Source of the DNA: Mycolicibacterium gadium
GTDB lineage: Bacteria > Actinomycetota > Actinomycetes > Mycobacteriales > Mycobacteriaceae
Direction: 5' to 3'
NCBI RefSeq assembly: GCF_010728925.1
Contig: NZ_AP022608.1
Location: forward strand, 3,534,001-3,598,000
DNA: 64,000 bases
The notes beneath the pieces are model-generated. The model was not told where the DNA came from, searched no databases, and worked only from the letters and a program-made list of their open reading frames with translations. Positions 34,424 to 42,410 of the stretch are shown here, piece by piece. A program made the translations under genes and the position numbers. How positions within the stretch are numbered: the stretch's first letter is position 1; every line of letters starts with the position of its first letter.

Positions 34424-35778
34424 GCCGATATCCTCGCCGCGCCGGAAGGACTCATCCGCGGAGCCGCGGCACGACGGCGATAAACGACCGCCCGGCCGCC
34501 GCGACCGGGCGCGGTGGCGACGCCGCGCGAATGCCTGCGCTCACCCGCGGTGTAGGTGGTGCCGAATTCGAACTCGCGCATCAGCGTTCGCAGCGTCACG
34601 ACCATCTCCATGTTGGCGAACGCGGCCCCGATGCATCGGCGGACGCCGCCACCGTAGGGAATCCACGCGTAATTGTCCGGTGGATTGCCGACGAACCGGT
34701 CAGGATCGAACACCTCTGCGTTGGGGAAACTGCTCGCAGCGACGTGCGCCAGGGTGATGCTGGCCATCACGACGTGACGCTCCGGAATGACCCAATCGCC
34801 CAGCCGGATCCGCGTTTTCGTCATTCGCGCGGTGCCGTTGATGACGGGCCGGGTCCGCTGGACCTCCCAGATGGTGGCCTGGACGAGCTCAGACCCGCCG
34901 GCGTCGACCTCAGCGGCCAGGCGCGACAAGAGCCGCGGGTGTCTGCGCAGCCGCTCGACCGTCCACGCCAAGGTGGTGGCGGTGGTCTCGTGTCCGGCGG
35001 CCAGCAGCGTCAGCAGTTCGTCGGCCACGTGATCGTCGGCTATGGGTGACCCGTCGTCGTACCGAGCCTGCAGCAGAAGCGACAGGACATCGGTGCGCTG
35101 CTCAAACGCCGGGTCGTTGCGGATGTCGGCGATGAGGCGGGCGATGATCTCGTCGTAGCGCCTGCGGTTCTCGGTGAGTTTCCGCCCGGGGCTGAGCGGC
35201 CCGAAGTCCTTGCGCACCACCGGCGGCATGACGGCCAACCGAGAGGCGTACAACACCATCTGCGGCAGACAATCGCGCAGTTCGTCCAGGGCCGTCCCCT
35301 CGGCGCCGAACACCGTGCGCAGAATGGCGTTCAGGGTGATGCGCATCATCGAGGGCATGGTCTCGAATTCCTGACCTTCGGGCCAGGACGCAACCTCACG
35401 CATGACCTCTTCTTCGACGATCGCCTCGTAGCCGGCCATGCGCTTGCCGTGGAACGGCGGAACCAGAAGCTTGCGACGTTCCCGGTGCTCGGCGCCCGCG
35501 AGACTGAACGTCGAGCCCGGGCCGAACATCTCGCCGAGCACCCCGGCGCGTGCGATCAGGTCCGGTTTCGCCGTGAACAATTCCTTGATCAGGGCCGGAT
35601 CACCGACGACGACGGTTGGGCCGAAAATCGGCAGGTTGAGCGTGAATGTGGGGCCGTAACGCTTGGACACCGCGGCGACCGCCCTATCCCGGGCAGCGAG
35701 GAATCCCACGCCCTGCAGCAGCTTGGGTATGCGTGGCGCCGGCGGCAGGCGCACCGGGTCCGTGGTCGGCTCGGCCAT
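34420..35778 (-). CDS. Cytochrome P450
   Basis: This 452-residue P450 has an I-helix AGHETT (261-266), K-helix ExxR at E305-R308 (EVQR) and heme-ligand C382 in YGGGVRRCIGAAFA. The GGGVRRCIGAAFA loop and Pro-rich N-terminus are typical of the mycobacterial CYP135/137/138 group; family assignment needs alignment. ATG 35778 is preceded by GGAGGG and is preferred over 35841. The inverted repeat 35791-35808 just upstream suggests TetR-type repression of the P450-hydrolase-SDR operon. Confidence 0.93.
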   Translation of the reverse strand: MAEPTTDPVRLPPAPRIPKLLQGVGFLAARDRAVAAVSKRYGPTFTLNLPIFGPTVVVGDPALIKELFTAKPDLIARAGVLGEMFGPGSTFSLAGAEHRERRKLLVPPFHGKRMAGYEAIVEEEVMREVASWPEGQEFETMPSMMRITLNAILRTVFGAEGTALDELRDCLPQMVLYASRLAVMPPVVRKDFGPLSPGRKLTENRRRYDEIIARLIADIRNDPAFEQRTDVLSLLLQARYDDGSPIADDHVADELLTLLAAGHETTATTLAWTVERLRRHPRLLSRLAAEVDAGGSELVQATIWEVQRTRPVINGTARMTKTRIRLGDWVIPERHVVMASITLAHVAASSFPNAEVFDPDRFVGNPPDNYAWIPYGGGVRRCIGAAFANMEMVVTLRTLMREFEFGTTYTAGERRHSRGVATAPGRGGRAVVYRRRAAAPRMSPSGAARISA

Positions 35779-35790
35779 TTGATCCCTCCG

Positions 35791-35808
35791 TGGTACATCA
35801 TCGTACCA
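35791..35808. promoter_or_regulatory. Inverted repeat before the P450 operon
   Basis: TGGTAC (35791-35796), spacer ATCATC, GTACCA (35803-35808): perfect 6-bp arms, 12 bp upstream of the P450 start codon and next to its GGAGGG ribosome-binding site. This position is suited to repression of the operon. No regulator gene is adjacent. Confidence 0.6.
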
Positions 35809-35920
35809 ACGGAAGATATGCGCTCCGCCAGAAAGACGCAACTGTCCCGGCCAGTCGTGGTGGAGGCCGTCGATACTCGAACGAACGTCGACGGGGCATC
35901 GAGGCAGAGCGCCTCCGGAG

Positions 35921-35994
35921 TGGCCAGGGCCGGGATCGAACCGGCGACCTTCCGCTTTTCAGGCGGACGCTCGTACCAACTGAGCTACCTGGCC
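35921..35994 (-). tRNA. tRNA-Phe (GAA)
   Basis: The 74-nt cloverleaf on the minus strand has a 7-bp acceptor stem GGCCAGG/CCTGGCC, discriminator A, anticodon loop CTGAAAA (anticodon GAA) closed by TCCGC/GCGGA, and T-loop TTCGATC. CCA is not encoded. It is the third gene of the tRNA-Glu, -Asp, -Phe array. Confidence 0.97.
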
Positions 35995-36041
35995 GGAAGG
36001 CACCGGCCGTATGGATAACCGAAGTGCCTCGCCAATACTGG

Positions 36042-36115
36042 CGACCCTGACGGGACTCGAACCCGCGACCTCCGCCGTGACAGGGCGGCGCGCTAACCAA
36101 CTGCGCCACAGGGCC
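36042..36115 (-). tRNA. tRNA-Asp (GTC)
   Basis: The 74-nt cloverleaf has an acceptor GGCCCTG pairing with CAGGGTC (one G-U), discriminator G, anticodon loop CTGTCAC (GTC) on a CCGCC/GGCGG stem and T-loop TTCGAGT. It lies 47 bp before tRNA-Phe and 43 bp after tRNA-Glu on the same strand. Confidence 0.97.
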
Positions 36116-36158
36116 TTGCTTTCTACGCTTGCGGCTTCCAATCGTACGGTGCCGCGCG

Positions 36159-36231
36159 TACCCCCTACGGGATTCGAACCCGCGCTACCGCCTTGAAAGG
36201 GCGGCGTCCTAGGCCGCTAGACGAAGGGGGC
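36159..36231 (-). tRNA. tRNA-Glu (TTC)
   Basis: The 73-nt cloverleaf has an acceptor GCCCCCT with AGGGGGT (G1-U72), anticodon loop CTTTCAA (TTC) on CCGCC/GGCGG and T-loop TTCGAAT. It is first gene of the minus-strand array; a TTGAGG-18-TAAGCT promoter lies about 53 bp upstream. Confidence 0.95.
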
Positions 36232-36283
36232 CAGCCGAATCTCTCCGGGGTACTCACAACGCTGTGACGCTGGGAGCCTCGCT

Positions 36284-36313
36284 AGCTTAGGGTACGGACA
36301 CCCCAATCCTCAA
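36284..36313 (-). promoter_or_regulatory. Sigma-A-type promoter for the tRNA-Glu-Asp-Phe array
   Basis: On the minus strand -35 TTGAGG (36313-36308), an 18-bp spacer and -10 TAAGCT (36289-36284) precede tRNA-Glu. On the plus strand TATCCT (36337-36342) is the likely -10 of tRNA-Lys (start 36353), so this gap is a divergent tRNA promoter region. Confidence 0.6.
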
Positions 36314-36352
36314 ACGCGGTGCCCGACGGCACCCAGTATCCTGATTCCTCGC

Positions 36353-36425
36353 GCCCCTATAGCTCAGTTGGTAGAGCTACGGACTTTTAATCCGCAGGTC
36401 CCAGGTTCGAGCCCTGGTGGGGGCA
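36353..36425 (+). tRNA. tRNA-Lys (TTT)
   Basis: The 73-nt plus-strand cloverleaf has acceptor GCCCCTA with TGGGGGC, D-arm GCTC/GAGC, anticodon loop CTTTTAA (TTT), T-arm CCAGG-TTCGAGC-CCTGG and discriminator A. Unlike the three neighbours it has an encoded CCA at 36426-36428. Confidence 0.96.
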
Positions 36426-36479
36426 CCAGAAGTACGAATTCGCAAGCTGCACCGCCTGGCGCGGTGCACGGCACCGGCT

Positions 36480-38456
36480 CTACGACGGCACGCGGCGTTC
36501 TGAAATCCGTGCCTGGAGAATCACCCGCTCGAGCGCTTGAATGTCGGATTCGATCATGCGCGACAGCCAGTACGCGAATACGAATGCGGCAATTCCCCCG
36601 ATACACACCACCCTGATCGGGACGATGATTTCGGCGATCTCGGAAGCGGTCAGGAAGCTGACGGCCATGATGGCGAGCAACGGCACCGACGCTGCGATCG
36701 CCAAATAGCGTGACAGTCGACGGCTGAGTGCGCGTAACTGCTCGGCATCCCGCGCGTCTGTCTGTCCTTGGGCGATCAGCTCCGGATAGATGCTGCGGAC
36801 GATGAGGAAGGTCAGCAGAAAGAACGGATACGCGATCGCGATCGCGCCGCCCACCGCGTGGGACCCCACGAAGTGGATCGCGGATCGACCGGGCATTCCA
36901 CCCGCAACGGACTGCAGGATGAGCGCAAACGTCAGCCCAGACATCACCCACAAACCAATGACGACGAAGACCACCCGTTCACTTGCGACGAGGCAGTCGT
37001 GGCGCGCGCGGGCCAATGCTTCTGCAGGCGGTGTCGGACCACGCCGCAGGCGCCGCGGGACGAAGATCACGTAACGGATCGAATAGACGGCCAACACAAT
37101 GCCGAGCGGCCAGACCAGTAGGTTGAGCAGCGTCGTGAGCAGCATGAAACGGTCTTGGCCCTGCTCGGAAAGCTTGCTCACGATGAGCAATTGATTGTGG
37201 TGGATGGTGTAGGCGGCGGCCAACGCATTGGGAATCACGACGGCCGGCACGGCGATCGGCAGAAAGTACGGCCGCAGACGCAGCCGCCAACTTCGTTCAG
37301 GTGGATCCACGAGGTCACGCGCTTGCGGATCAAGGCACAACTGCAGTTGCTCGGCGAGTTCGGCCCCCGAGGCCCAGCGTTGATCGCGGTCTGCGCTCAG
37401 TGCCTTCAACAGAACTCGACGCAGCGCGGTAGGACAGTCACTCGGCAGCGCCGCAAGTGCCTCCGATGTAATCCCTCCTGCGCGGGTGGACAGCATCAGA
37501 TCGAGCGCGGTGGTGTCGCCGACCAATTCGGCCGACTCCGCGCGAGCAGCCTGCGCCGCGGAATCGTCGAACGGTTTCATTCCCGTCAGCAGTTCCCACA
37601 GCATGACCGCGAGTGAGTAGATGTCACTGCGCGTGTCGAGCATTGCCGCGTCCTGAACGTGCCCGGGCCGGGTAGCCATGAGCTGCTCAGGAGACATATA
37701 GGACAGTGAGCCGCCGAAGTAGGTGAACGGGCTTGCGCCGGAGAGGTTTCGGGCGAAGCTGATGTTGAAGTCCGCGAGTTTGGGGGTGCCATCGGGTGCA
37801 AGCAATACGTTGGCGGGCTTGATGTCGCGGTGCAGGACGCCCCGCGAATTCGCGTAGTGCAATGCTTCAGCCAGTCGTTTCCCCAGCCATGCGACCGTCT
37901 CGGGCCAGGAAAGCGTCGCGAGCTCAGCGCGAGCGGTTGATTCGGTGGGCCGGCTCTCGCCGCGTGCCTCCAGCGCGACGTCGACCGCGTCGAGCAGCGC
38001 TTGACCGGATTCGGGTCGCCGCTCGTCACCGAAAATCAGTCGACCGAGGTCGAGCAGCGTCCCGCCGGGCACATATTGCATGTAGAGCAGCCGCCAGTCC
38101 CGATCTCGGAGTATCCGCTGGTCGAAGACCCGGACGATGTAGTCGTGATCAAGCTGGGCGAGTGTCTGCCCTTCCTCGCCGCGGTTCGCGGAGATCTTCA
38201 CCGCCACCAGGCGTTGCATAGACCGTTGACGAGCTAGAAAGACTCGTGCGAATGCGCCGCTGCCGAGTTCGACGAGCAGATCGAAGTCGTCGAGCCGCTG
38301 GCCGACCTCGATCCGCGCGATCTGGGCGGATGGCGGCCTGGACATGTCAAATGACGAGCCGAGTGTTCCGGTGCCGCCGCGTGTTTCGTCGACAGTGTCG
38401 GCCGACACTTGAGTTGGAGCGAACTCGGCTTGCCGGCGGGCAGTCGGATCGGTCAT
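36480..38456 (-). CDS. Membrane serine/threonine protein kinase with DFN variant
   Basis: This protein has 658 residues from ATG 38456 (GAGGG five bases upstream; a GTG at 38462 is the alternative). The kinase domain has a Gly-rich LGSGAFARVF (about 64-73), VAVK with K88, catalytic HRDIKPAN (D211) and YMSPEQ. The magnesium motif is DFN (229-231) instead of DFG. There is a roughly 50-residue insert between the two lobes. The C-terminal 270 residues carry several hydrophobic helices and no PASTA or other extracellular domain. Activity is plausible because Asp and Lys are kept; substrate unknown. Minus-strand flanks hold no obvious partner. Confidence 0.88.
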   Translation of the reverse strand: MTDPTARRQAEFAPTQVSADTVDETRGGTGTLGSSFDMSRPPSAQIARIEVGQRLDDFDLLVELGSGAFARVFLARQRSMQRLVAVKISANRGEEGQTLAQLDHDYIVRVFDQRILRDRDWRLLYMQYVPGGTLLDLGRLIFGDERRPESGQALLDAVDVALEARGESRPTESTARAELATLSWPETVAWLGKRLAEALHYANSRGVLHRDIKPANVLLAPDGTPKLADFNISFARNLSGASPFTYFGGSLSYMSPEQLMATRPGHVQDAAMLDTRSDIYSLAVMLWELLTGMKPFDDSAAQAARAESAELVGDTTALDLMLSTRAGGITSEALAALPSDCPTALRRVLLKALSADRDQRWASGAELAEQLQLCLDPQARDLVDPPERSWRLRLRPYFLPIAVPAVVIPNALAAAYTIHHNQLLIVSKLSEQGQDRFMLLTTLLNLLVWPLGIVLAVYSIRYVIFVPRRLRRGPTPPAEALARARHDCLVASERVVFVVIGLWVMSGLTFALILQSVAGGMPGRSAIHFVGSHAVGGAIAIAYPFFLLTFLIVRSIYPELIAQGQTDARDAEQLRALSRRLSRYLAIAASVPLLAIMAVSFLTASEIAEIIVPIRVVCIGGIAAFVFAYWLSRMIESDIQALERVILQARISERRVPS

Positions 38457-38553
38457 TGACACCCTCGTTCCAGGTCATCTGCATCTTAACGCCGCAGCAC
38501 GGGTGGCCTGGGAATTCCTGGTGCAGAATATGCCGTTGCCGGATAAGGCTTTC

Positions 38554-38583
38554 GACGGTGTGGCATGGACGGAGCACACCGTC
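38554..38583 (-). terminator. Hairpin past the MpaB-like gene
   Basis: GACGGTGTG (38554-38562) and CACACCGTC (38575-38583) form a perfect 9-bp stem with a 12-nt loop, 12 bp past the minus-strand stop at 38596. There is no T-tract. The rest of the 139-bp gap up to the kinase start shows nothing recognisable. Confidence 0.45.
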
Positions 38584-38595
38584 TGACGTCAGGTC

Positions 38596-39603
38596 TCAGA
38601 CCTTCGGCGAGTAGTAATGCGGGTTATCGCGGTACTCCACCGGCGGAAGGTTGCGCGCCGGCGTCTCGACCAACGGTGAGTCCGCGGGCAGCCGGCCGGT
38701 GGCACGATCCCACGCAGATCGCTTGCGCGGGTGCATCATCACGCGTTTGGGCAGCAGCTTGACGGCGTGATACACCACCTTGCCGAACAGTTTGTGCAGC
38801 CGCTCCTGGCGGGGCGTCCAGGTGTAGCCCATCAGGTCACGAACCGCCGGATCGAAAAGGCCGACGGTCGTGAAGTTGAAGAACCGCTGCATCCCCGCGA
38901 TGTTCAGCTTCCACATCCAGTCGGGCATCCAGTTCAGCGAGGGGTGCTTCGGCATCGATGACAGATCGAGTACCTCGCGTGCGGCCCAGTTGTTCTCCAA
39001 CACGTTGTGGCACATGTGATCCCAGTACTCCTGGAATTCCTCCCACGACTTCGGCACCGGCCGCATGCTCATGCCGTACATGCGGTACCAGACGATGTGC
39101 TCGTCGAACAGCTGCCGTTTCTGCGCCTCCGTGAGCCCGCCGCCGAGCCATTCCGCCGCCAGCAGCGTCGACTTGAAGAATGTCGCGTGTGCCCAATAGA
39201 AAACGTCGGGGTTCAGCGCGCTGTAGCGACGACCCTGATCGTCGACGCCCTTGATCCCGATGTGATAGTCGCGGACCTGTGCCCCGGTCTGGGGCGCGCG
39301 GTCACCGTCGAACACCACGCCGCCGATCGGATACACCGACCGGAACAGCCGCGGCATCCGTTCCATGAAGAAGATCGAGTGCTCCTGGACTGCGGCACCC
39401 AGCTGTGGATGCATGTTCTGCATCGAGCCGGCCCAGGGCCCCTGCAGCATTCCGGTCCACCGACCGAAATACTTCCACGTCAGCGAGTCGGGCCCCAGCG
39501 ACGGCGGCGGAGCGTCGTATCCCGCTGACGAAACAGGGCACCCGGCTGCCGCGGGAGCCTCGTCTCTGTGCACGGGGCATGTCGCGGACGTATCTTGAGT
39601 CAC
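38596..39603 (-). CDS. MpaB-type oxygenase (DUF2236)
   Basis: This 335-residue DUF2236 protein is rich in Trp and aromatic residues. It shows the family pattern IGGVVFDGDRAPQTGAQVRDYHIGIKGVDDQGRRYSALNPDVFYWAHATFF and DEHIVWYRMYGMSMRPVPKSWEEFQEYWDHM. Relatives are rubber oxygenase Lcp and fungal MpaB, which bind heme through conserved histidines and cleave isoprenoid chains oxidatively. The N-terminal 35 residues hold two Cys (CPVHRDEAPAAAGC) of unknown role. Divergent from a TetR gene with an operator-like repeat in the 56-bp gap. Confidence 0.88.
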   Translation of the reverse strand: MTQDTSATCPVHRDEAPAAAGCPVSSAGYDAPPPSLGPDSLTWKYFGRWTGMLQGPWAGSMQNMHPQLGAAVQEHSIFFMERMPRLFRSVYPIGGVVFDGDRAPQTGAQVRDYHIGIKGVDDQGRRYSALNPDVFYWAHATFFKSTLLAAEWLGGGLTEAQKRQLFDEHIVWYRMYGMSMRPVPKSWEEFQEYWDHMCHNVLENNWAAREVLDLSSMPKHPSLNWMPDWMWKLNIAGMQRFFNFTTVGLFDPAVRDLMGYTWTPRQERLHKLFGKVVYHAVKLLPKRVMMHPRKRSAWDRATGRLPADSPLVETPARNLPPVEYRDNPHYYSPKV

Positions 39604-39622
39604 TGGGTTAGCTTCCCATCCA

Positions 39623-39660
39623 GTCAGAACGACCTATTCTGACTACACGCGTTGTCAGAA
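39623..39660. promoter_or_regulatory. Operator-like repeats between mpaB-like and TetR genes
   Basis: GTCAGAA (39623-39629), 7-bp spacer, TTCTGAC (39637-39643): perfect inverted repeat. A third GTCAGAA at 39654-39660 ends on the A of the TetR start codon. Such an arrangement lets one dimer site plus a half-site control both divergent genes. Confidence 0.6.
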
Positions 39661-40262
39661 TGAAGTCTAGGAGGGATGTGGCGTCGGGTCAACGACGGGG
39701 CCGGTGGTCCGGTGTACCCCTGGAGGACCGGCAGGCATTGCGCCGCGACGAACTGATCGCCGCGGGCGTCGCCCGACTCGGAGGCGCGCAGGGGCCGGCC
39801 CTGACGGTGCGCGGGGTGTGCCAGTCGGCCGGGCTGACCGAACGCTACTTCTACGAGAGCTTCACTGACCGAGACGAGTTCGTCCGCGCGGTCTACGACG
39901 ACGTCTGCGCGCGGGCCATGTCCACGCTGACGACGGCGAAAACCCCGCGCGACGCCGTCGAGCAATTCGTCGCGCTCATGGTCGACGATCCAGCGCGCGG
40001 CCGGGTTCTGCTGCTGGCGCCCGAGAAGGAACCGGTACTGACCCGCTCGGGCGCCGAATGGATGCCGAGCTTCATCGAACTCGTACAGCGCAAGCTGACC
40101 CGCATCGGGGACCCTGTGCAGGCAGCCATGGTCGCCACTGGCCTGATCGGTGCGTTGACGGCGTTGTTCACCGCCTACTTGAACGGCAGCCTCGCAGCTT
40201 CACGCGAGCAATTCATCGACTACTGCGTGGAGATGCTGCTGAGCCGCGTATCGAGCTACTGA
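39660..40262 (+). CDS. TetR-family transcriptional regulator
   Basis: This 200-residue regulator has a helix-turn-helix at about 24-75 (DRQALRRDELIAAGVARLGGAQGPALTVRGVCQSAGLTERYFYESFTDRDEFVRAVYDDV). The start could be ATG 39660 or GTG 39678; the AGGAGGG at 39669 is too close to the latter, so 39660 is kept. It is divergent from the MpaB-like oxygenase and most likely represses it. The C-terminal domain is generic. Confidence 0.9.
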   Translation: MKSRRDVASGQRRGRWSGVPLEDRQALRRDELIAAGVARLGGAQGPALTVRGVCQSAGLTERYFYESFTDRDEFVRAVYDDVCARAMSTLTTAKTPRDAVEQFVALMVDDPARGRVLLLAPEKEPVLTRSGAEWMPSFIELVQRKLTRIGDPVQAAMVATGLIGALTALFTAYLNGSLAASREQFIDYCVEMLLSRVSSY

Positions 40263-40265
40263 TCC

Positions 40266-40685
40266 CTAGTTATCGGGGATCTCAGGCCCGGCGAGCTCCT
40301 GCTCTTCGGCTTCGGCGGCCTCTTGCTCTTCCTTCGAAGCCCGACCGAGCGGATTCTGCGCCGACGAGCCGGGGTTGGTAGCAGTGGCATGCCCACCATT
40401 GCAGTTCAGCGCGACATTGACCTGAGAATCGTCGGAAGAATCGATACGCAGGAATGACGCGTCCCATGCGTTGGTGACGATGCAGTCACCCTGGTCGAGC
40501 TTGTCGCCGACCCGCGACGCGACGACCACGGAACCGCCGCTGTCCGAGATCGCCTGTTCGGCATCCGAGTACGTGTCGCCCACGACATCAGGGGCGGCCG
40601 ATGCGATGCCTGCCCCGAACAACAGAGACGTGGCTGCCGCGACGGCAAACGCCGAGCCCGCCCCTAGAACGATGAGCTTCTTCAC
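40266..40685 (-). CDS. Secreted PASTA-like protein, copy 1
   Basis: This 139-residue protein from GTG 40685 (VKKLIVLGAGSAFAVAAATS) has a Sec signal peptide cleaved near ASA-AP, then a single domain APDVVGDTYSDAEQAISDSGGSVVVASRVGDKLDQGDCIVTNAWD. The domain resembles a PASTA unit (VPDVVGxTxxxAxxxL...G) with an added Cys pair (C in GDC and LNCNG). An acidic tail follows. It is paralogous to the gene 87 bp upstream (40773) with a similar GGAGG leader. A cell-envelope role is inferred from export. Confidence 0.75.
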   Translation of the reverse strand: MKKLIVLGAGSAFAVAAATSLLFGAGIASAAPDVVGDTYSDAEQAISDSGGSVVVASRVGDKLDQGDCIVTNAWDASFLRIDSSDDSQVNVALNCNGGHATATNPGSSAQNPLGRASKEEQEAAEAEEQELAGPEIPDN

Positions 40686-40772
40686 GTGCGCCCGACCTCC
40701 ACAGTCAATGAACCTCAAAACGGTTGATGACCGTAGCTTATGGCCTCCCGGTCGAGGCCGCCACCGGGGGAG

Positions 40773-41210
40773 CTAGCCGGCGGAGGCAGCCGCTTGGGCC
40801 TGCCTCTGCTGCGCTGCTCGCTTCGCGGCTTCCTGCTCGGCCTTAAGCTTTGCCTCGCGACCGACCGGACTCGCCAAGGAGTTGCCAGAGGAGCCTGGAC
40901 CTGCCAGAACGCCGTTGCAGTTCAGGGCGAGCAGCACCTCGTTGTTAGCCCGCATACCGCCGCGGACGATGCGTTGATAACCCGCGTCCCAGGCGTTCAT
41001 CACAAGGCATTTTCCGTCTTCCAGGCCCGCACCTGTCCGCGTCGCGATGACAGCGGTGCCGCCCGCCTGCTGGATCATCCGCTTGGCGTCGTTATAGGTG
41101 CGGTCGACCACCTCCGGGGCGGCGTTCGCAATGCCCGCCCCCAGACACATACCGGTGCCGGCGACCACCGCCGCGGCCATCGCACCGGCAACGATATTGA
41201 GCATGTTCAC
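40773..41210 (-). CDS. Secreted PASTA-like protein, copy 2
   Basis: This 145-residue paralogue of 40266 starts at GTG 41210 (GGAGGA about 9 bases upstream). It has a signal peptide (cleavage near ANA-AP), then APEVVDRTYNDAKRMIQQAGGTAVIATRTGAGLEDGKCLVMNAWD, with the same Cys pair (GKC and LNCNG) and an Ala/Gln/Lys-rich helical tail. The tails of the two copies differ in charge (acidic versus basic). Function unknown. Confidence 0.75.
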   Translation of the reverse strand: MNMLNIVAGAMAAAVVAGTGMCLGAGIANAAPEVVDRTYNDAKRMIQQAGGTAVIATRTGAGLEDGKCLVMNAWDAGYQRIVRGGMRANNEVLLALNCNGVLAGPGSSGNSLASPVGREAKLKAEQEAAKRAAQQRQAQAAASAG

Positions 41211-41323
41211 CTGAGCCCGTCCTCCGAGTCGTCTTCGCCTGACATGCGGGCTTCAGTTACTTGCCCGGCGAAATATTAGCCAGCGCACGTGGGTCCCGTG
41301 TGGCTTATGTGACACGATGCGTA

Positions 41324-41358
41324 GTGACTTGAATGTCACCGCGGGGCACAGATATATT
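41324..41358 (+). promoter_or_regulatory. desA1 promoter with overlapping inverted repeat
   Basis: -35 TTGAAT (41329-41334), 18-bp spacer, -10 TATATT (41353-41358), about 40 bp before the desA1 start. GTGAC (41324-41328) and GTCAC (41335-41339) bracket the -35 exactly, a natural repressor site. Mycobacterial desA genes are known MadR targets, but motif identity was not checked. Confidence 0.6.
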
Positions 41359-41396
41359 GAGTGCAACCAACAGGTACAGATAACTCGGGAGGGGCC

Positions 41397-42410
41397 ATGT
41401 CGAAAGACCTGACCGACCTACAGCTGCTCACCGAACTCGAGCCAGTGGTCGAGAAGAACGTCAACCGGCACCTGACCATGCGCAAGGACTGGAATCCGCA
41501 CGACTACATCCCGTGGTCGGACGGCAAGAACTATTACGCCCTCGGCGGTAAGGACTGGGACCCCGAAGAGTCGAAGCTGTCCGAGGTCGCCCAGGTCGCG
41601 ATGCTGACCAACCTGTTGACCGAGGACAACCTGCCGTCCTATCACCGCGAGATCGCGATGAACTTCAGCATGGACGGACCGTGGGGCTTCTGGGTGAACC
41701 GCTGGACCGCCGAGGAGAACCGGCACGGCATCGCGCTGCGCGATTATCTGGTCGTCACCCGCGCGATCGACCCCGTCGAGCTCGAGCAGCTACGCATGGA
41801 ACAGGTCACCCGCGGCTTCTCCCCCGGCCAGAACCAGCAGCTGGAGGGTGACGCCAACCTGTTCGCCGAATCCTTGTTCGACTCCGTCATCTACGTGACG
41901 TTCCAGGAGCTGGCCACCCGCGTGTCACACCGCAACACCGGCAAGGCCTGCAACGAGACCGTCGCCGACCAACTGCTGCAACGGGTTTCGGCTGACGAGA
42001 ACCTGCACATGATCTTCTACCGTGACGTTTCGGCTGCCGGGTTCGATATTGCCCCCAACCAGGCGATGCACTCGCTCCACAAGGTGCTGACCAACTTCAA
42101 GATGCCCGGATACACGATCCCGGACTTCCGGCGTAAGGCTGTCACCATCGCCTCGGGCGGTGTCTACGACCCCCGCATCCACCTCGATGATGTCGTGATG
42201 CCGGTGCTCAAGAAGTGGCGCATCTTCGAACGCGACGACTTCACCGGTGAGGCCGCCCGGCTGCGCGACGAGCTGGCCGCCCACGTCGAGGAGCTCGAAG
42301 ACACCTGCGTGAAGTTCGAAATCGCCAAGCAGCGCAGGCTCGAACGCATCGCCAAGGTAGCCGAGAAGAAGGCCGCCAAGAACCTCCTGGTGACGTCATC
42401 AGCGTCCTGA
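41397..42410 (+). CDS. desA1: Acyl-ACP desaturase (ferritin-like di-iron)
   Basis: This 337-residue soluble desaturase introduces double bonds into acyl-ACPs, in mycobacteria linked to mycolic acid synthesis. Di-iron ligands are visible as E76 (TEDN), E107 with H110 (EENRH), the Glu of FQELATR and E201 with H204 (DENLH). ATG 41397 follows GGGAGGGG. Length equals M. tuberculosis DesA1 (Rv0824c) to within one residue, and the next genes dus and LCP follow the same order. Confidence 0.93.
   Translation: MSKDLTDLQLLTELEPVVEKNVNRHLTMRKDWNPHDYIPWSDGKNYYALGGKDWDPEESKLSEVAQVAMLTNLLTEDNLPSYHREIAMNFSMDGPWGFWVNRWTAEENRHGIALRDYLVVTRAIDPVELEQLRMEQVTRGFSPGQNQQLEGDANLFAESLFDSVIYVTFQELATRVSHRNTGKACNETVADQLLQRVSADENLHMIFYRDVSAAGFDIAPNQAMHSLHKVLTNFKMPGYTIPDFRRKAVTIASGGVYDPRIHLDDVVMPVLKKWRIFERDDFTGEAARLRDELAAHVEELEDTCVKFEIAKQRRLERIAKVAEKKAAKNLLVTSSAS

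Noticed and set aside
32542..34483. Plus-strand open frames opposite the SDR and hydrolase genes
   Set aside because: Antisense to two well supported enzymes with catalytic motifs; no start signal or domain.
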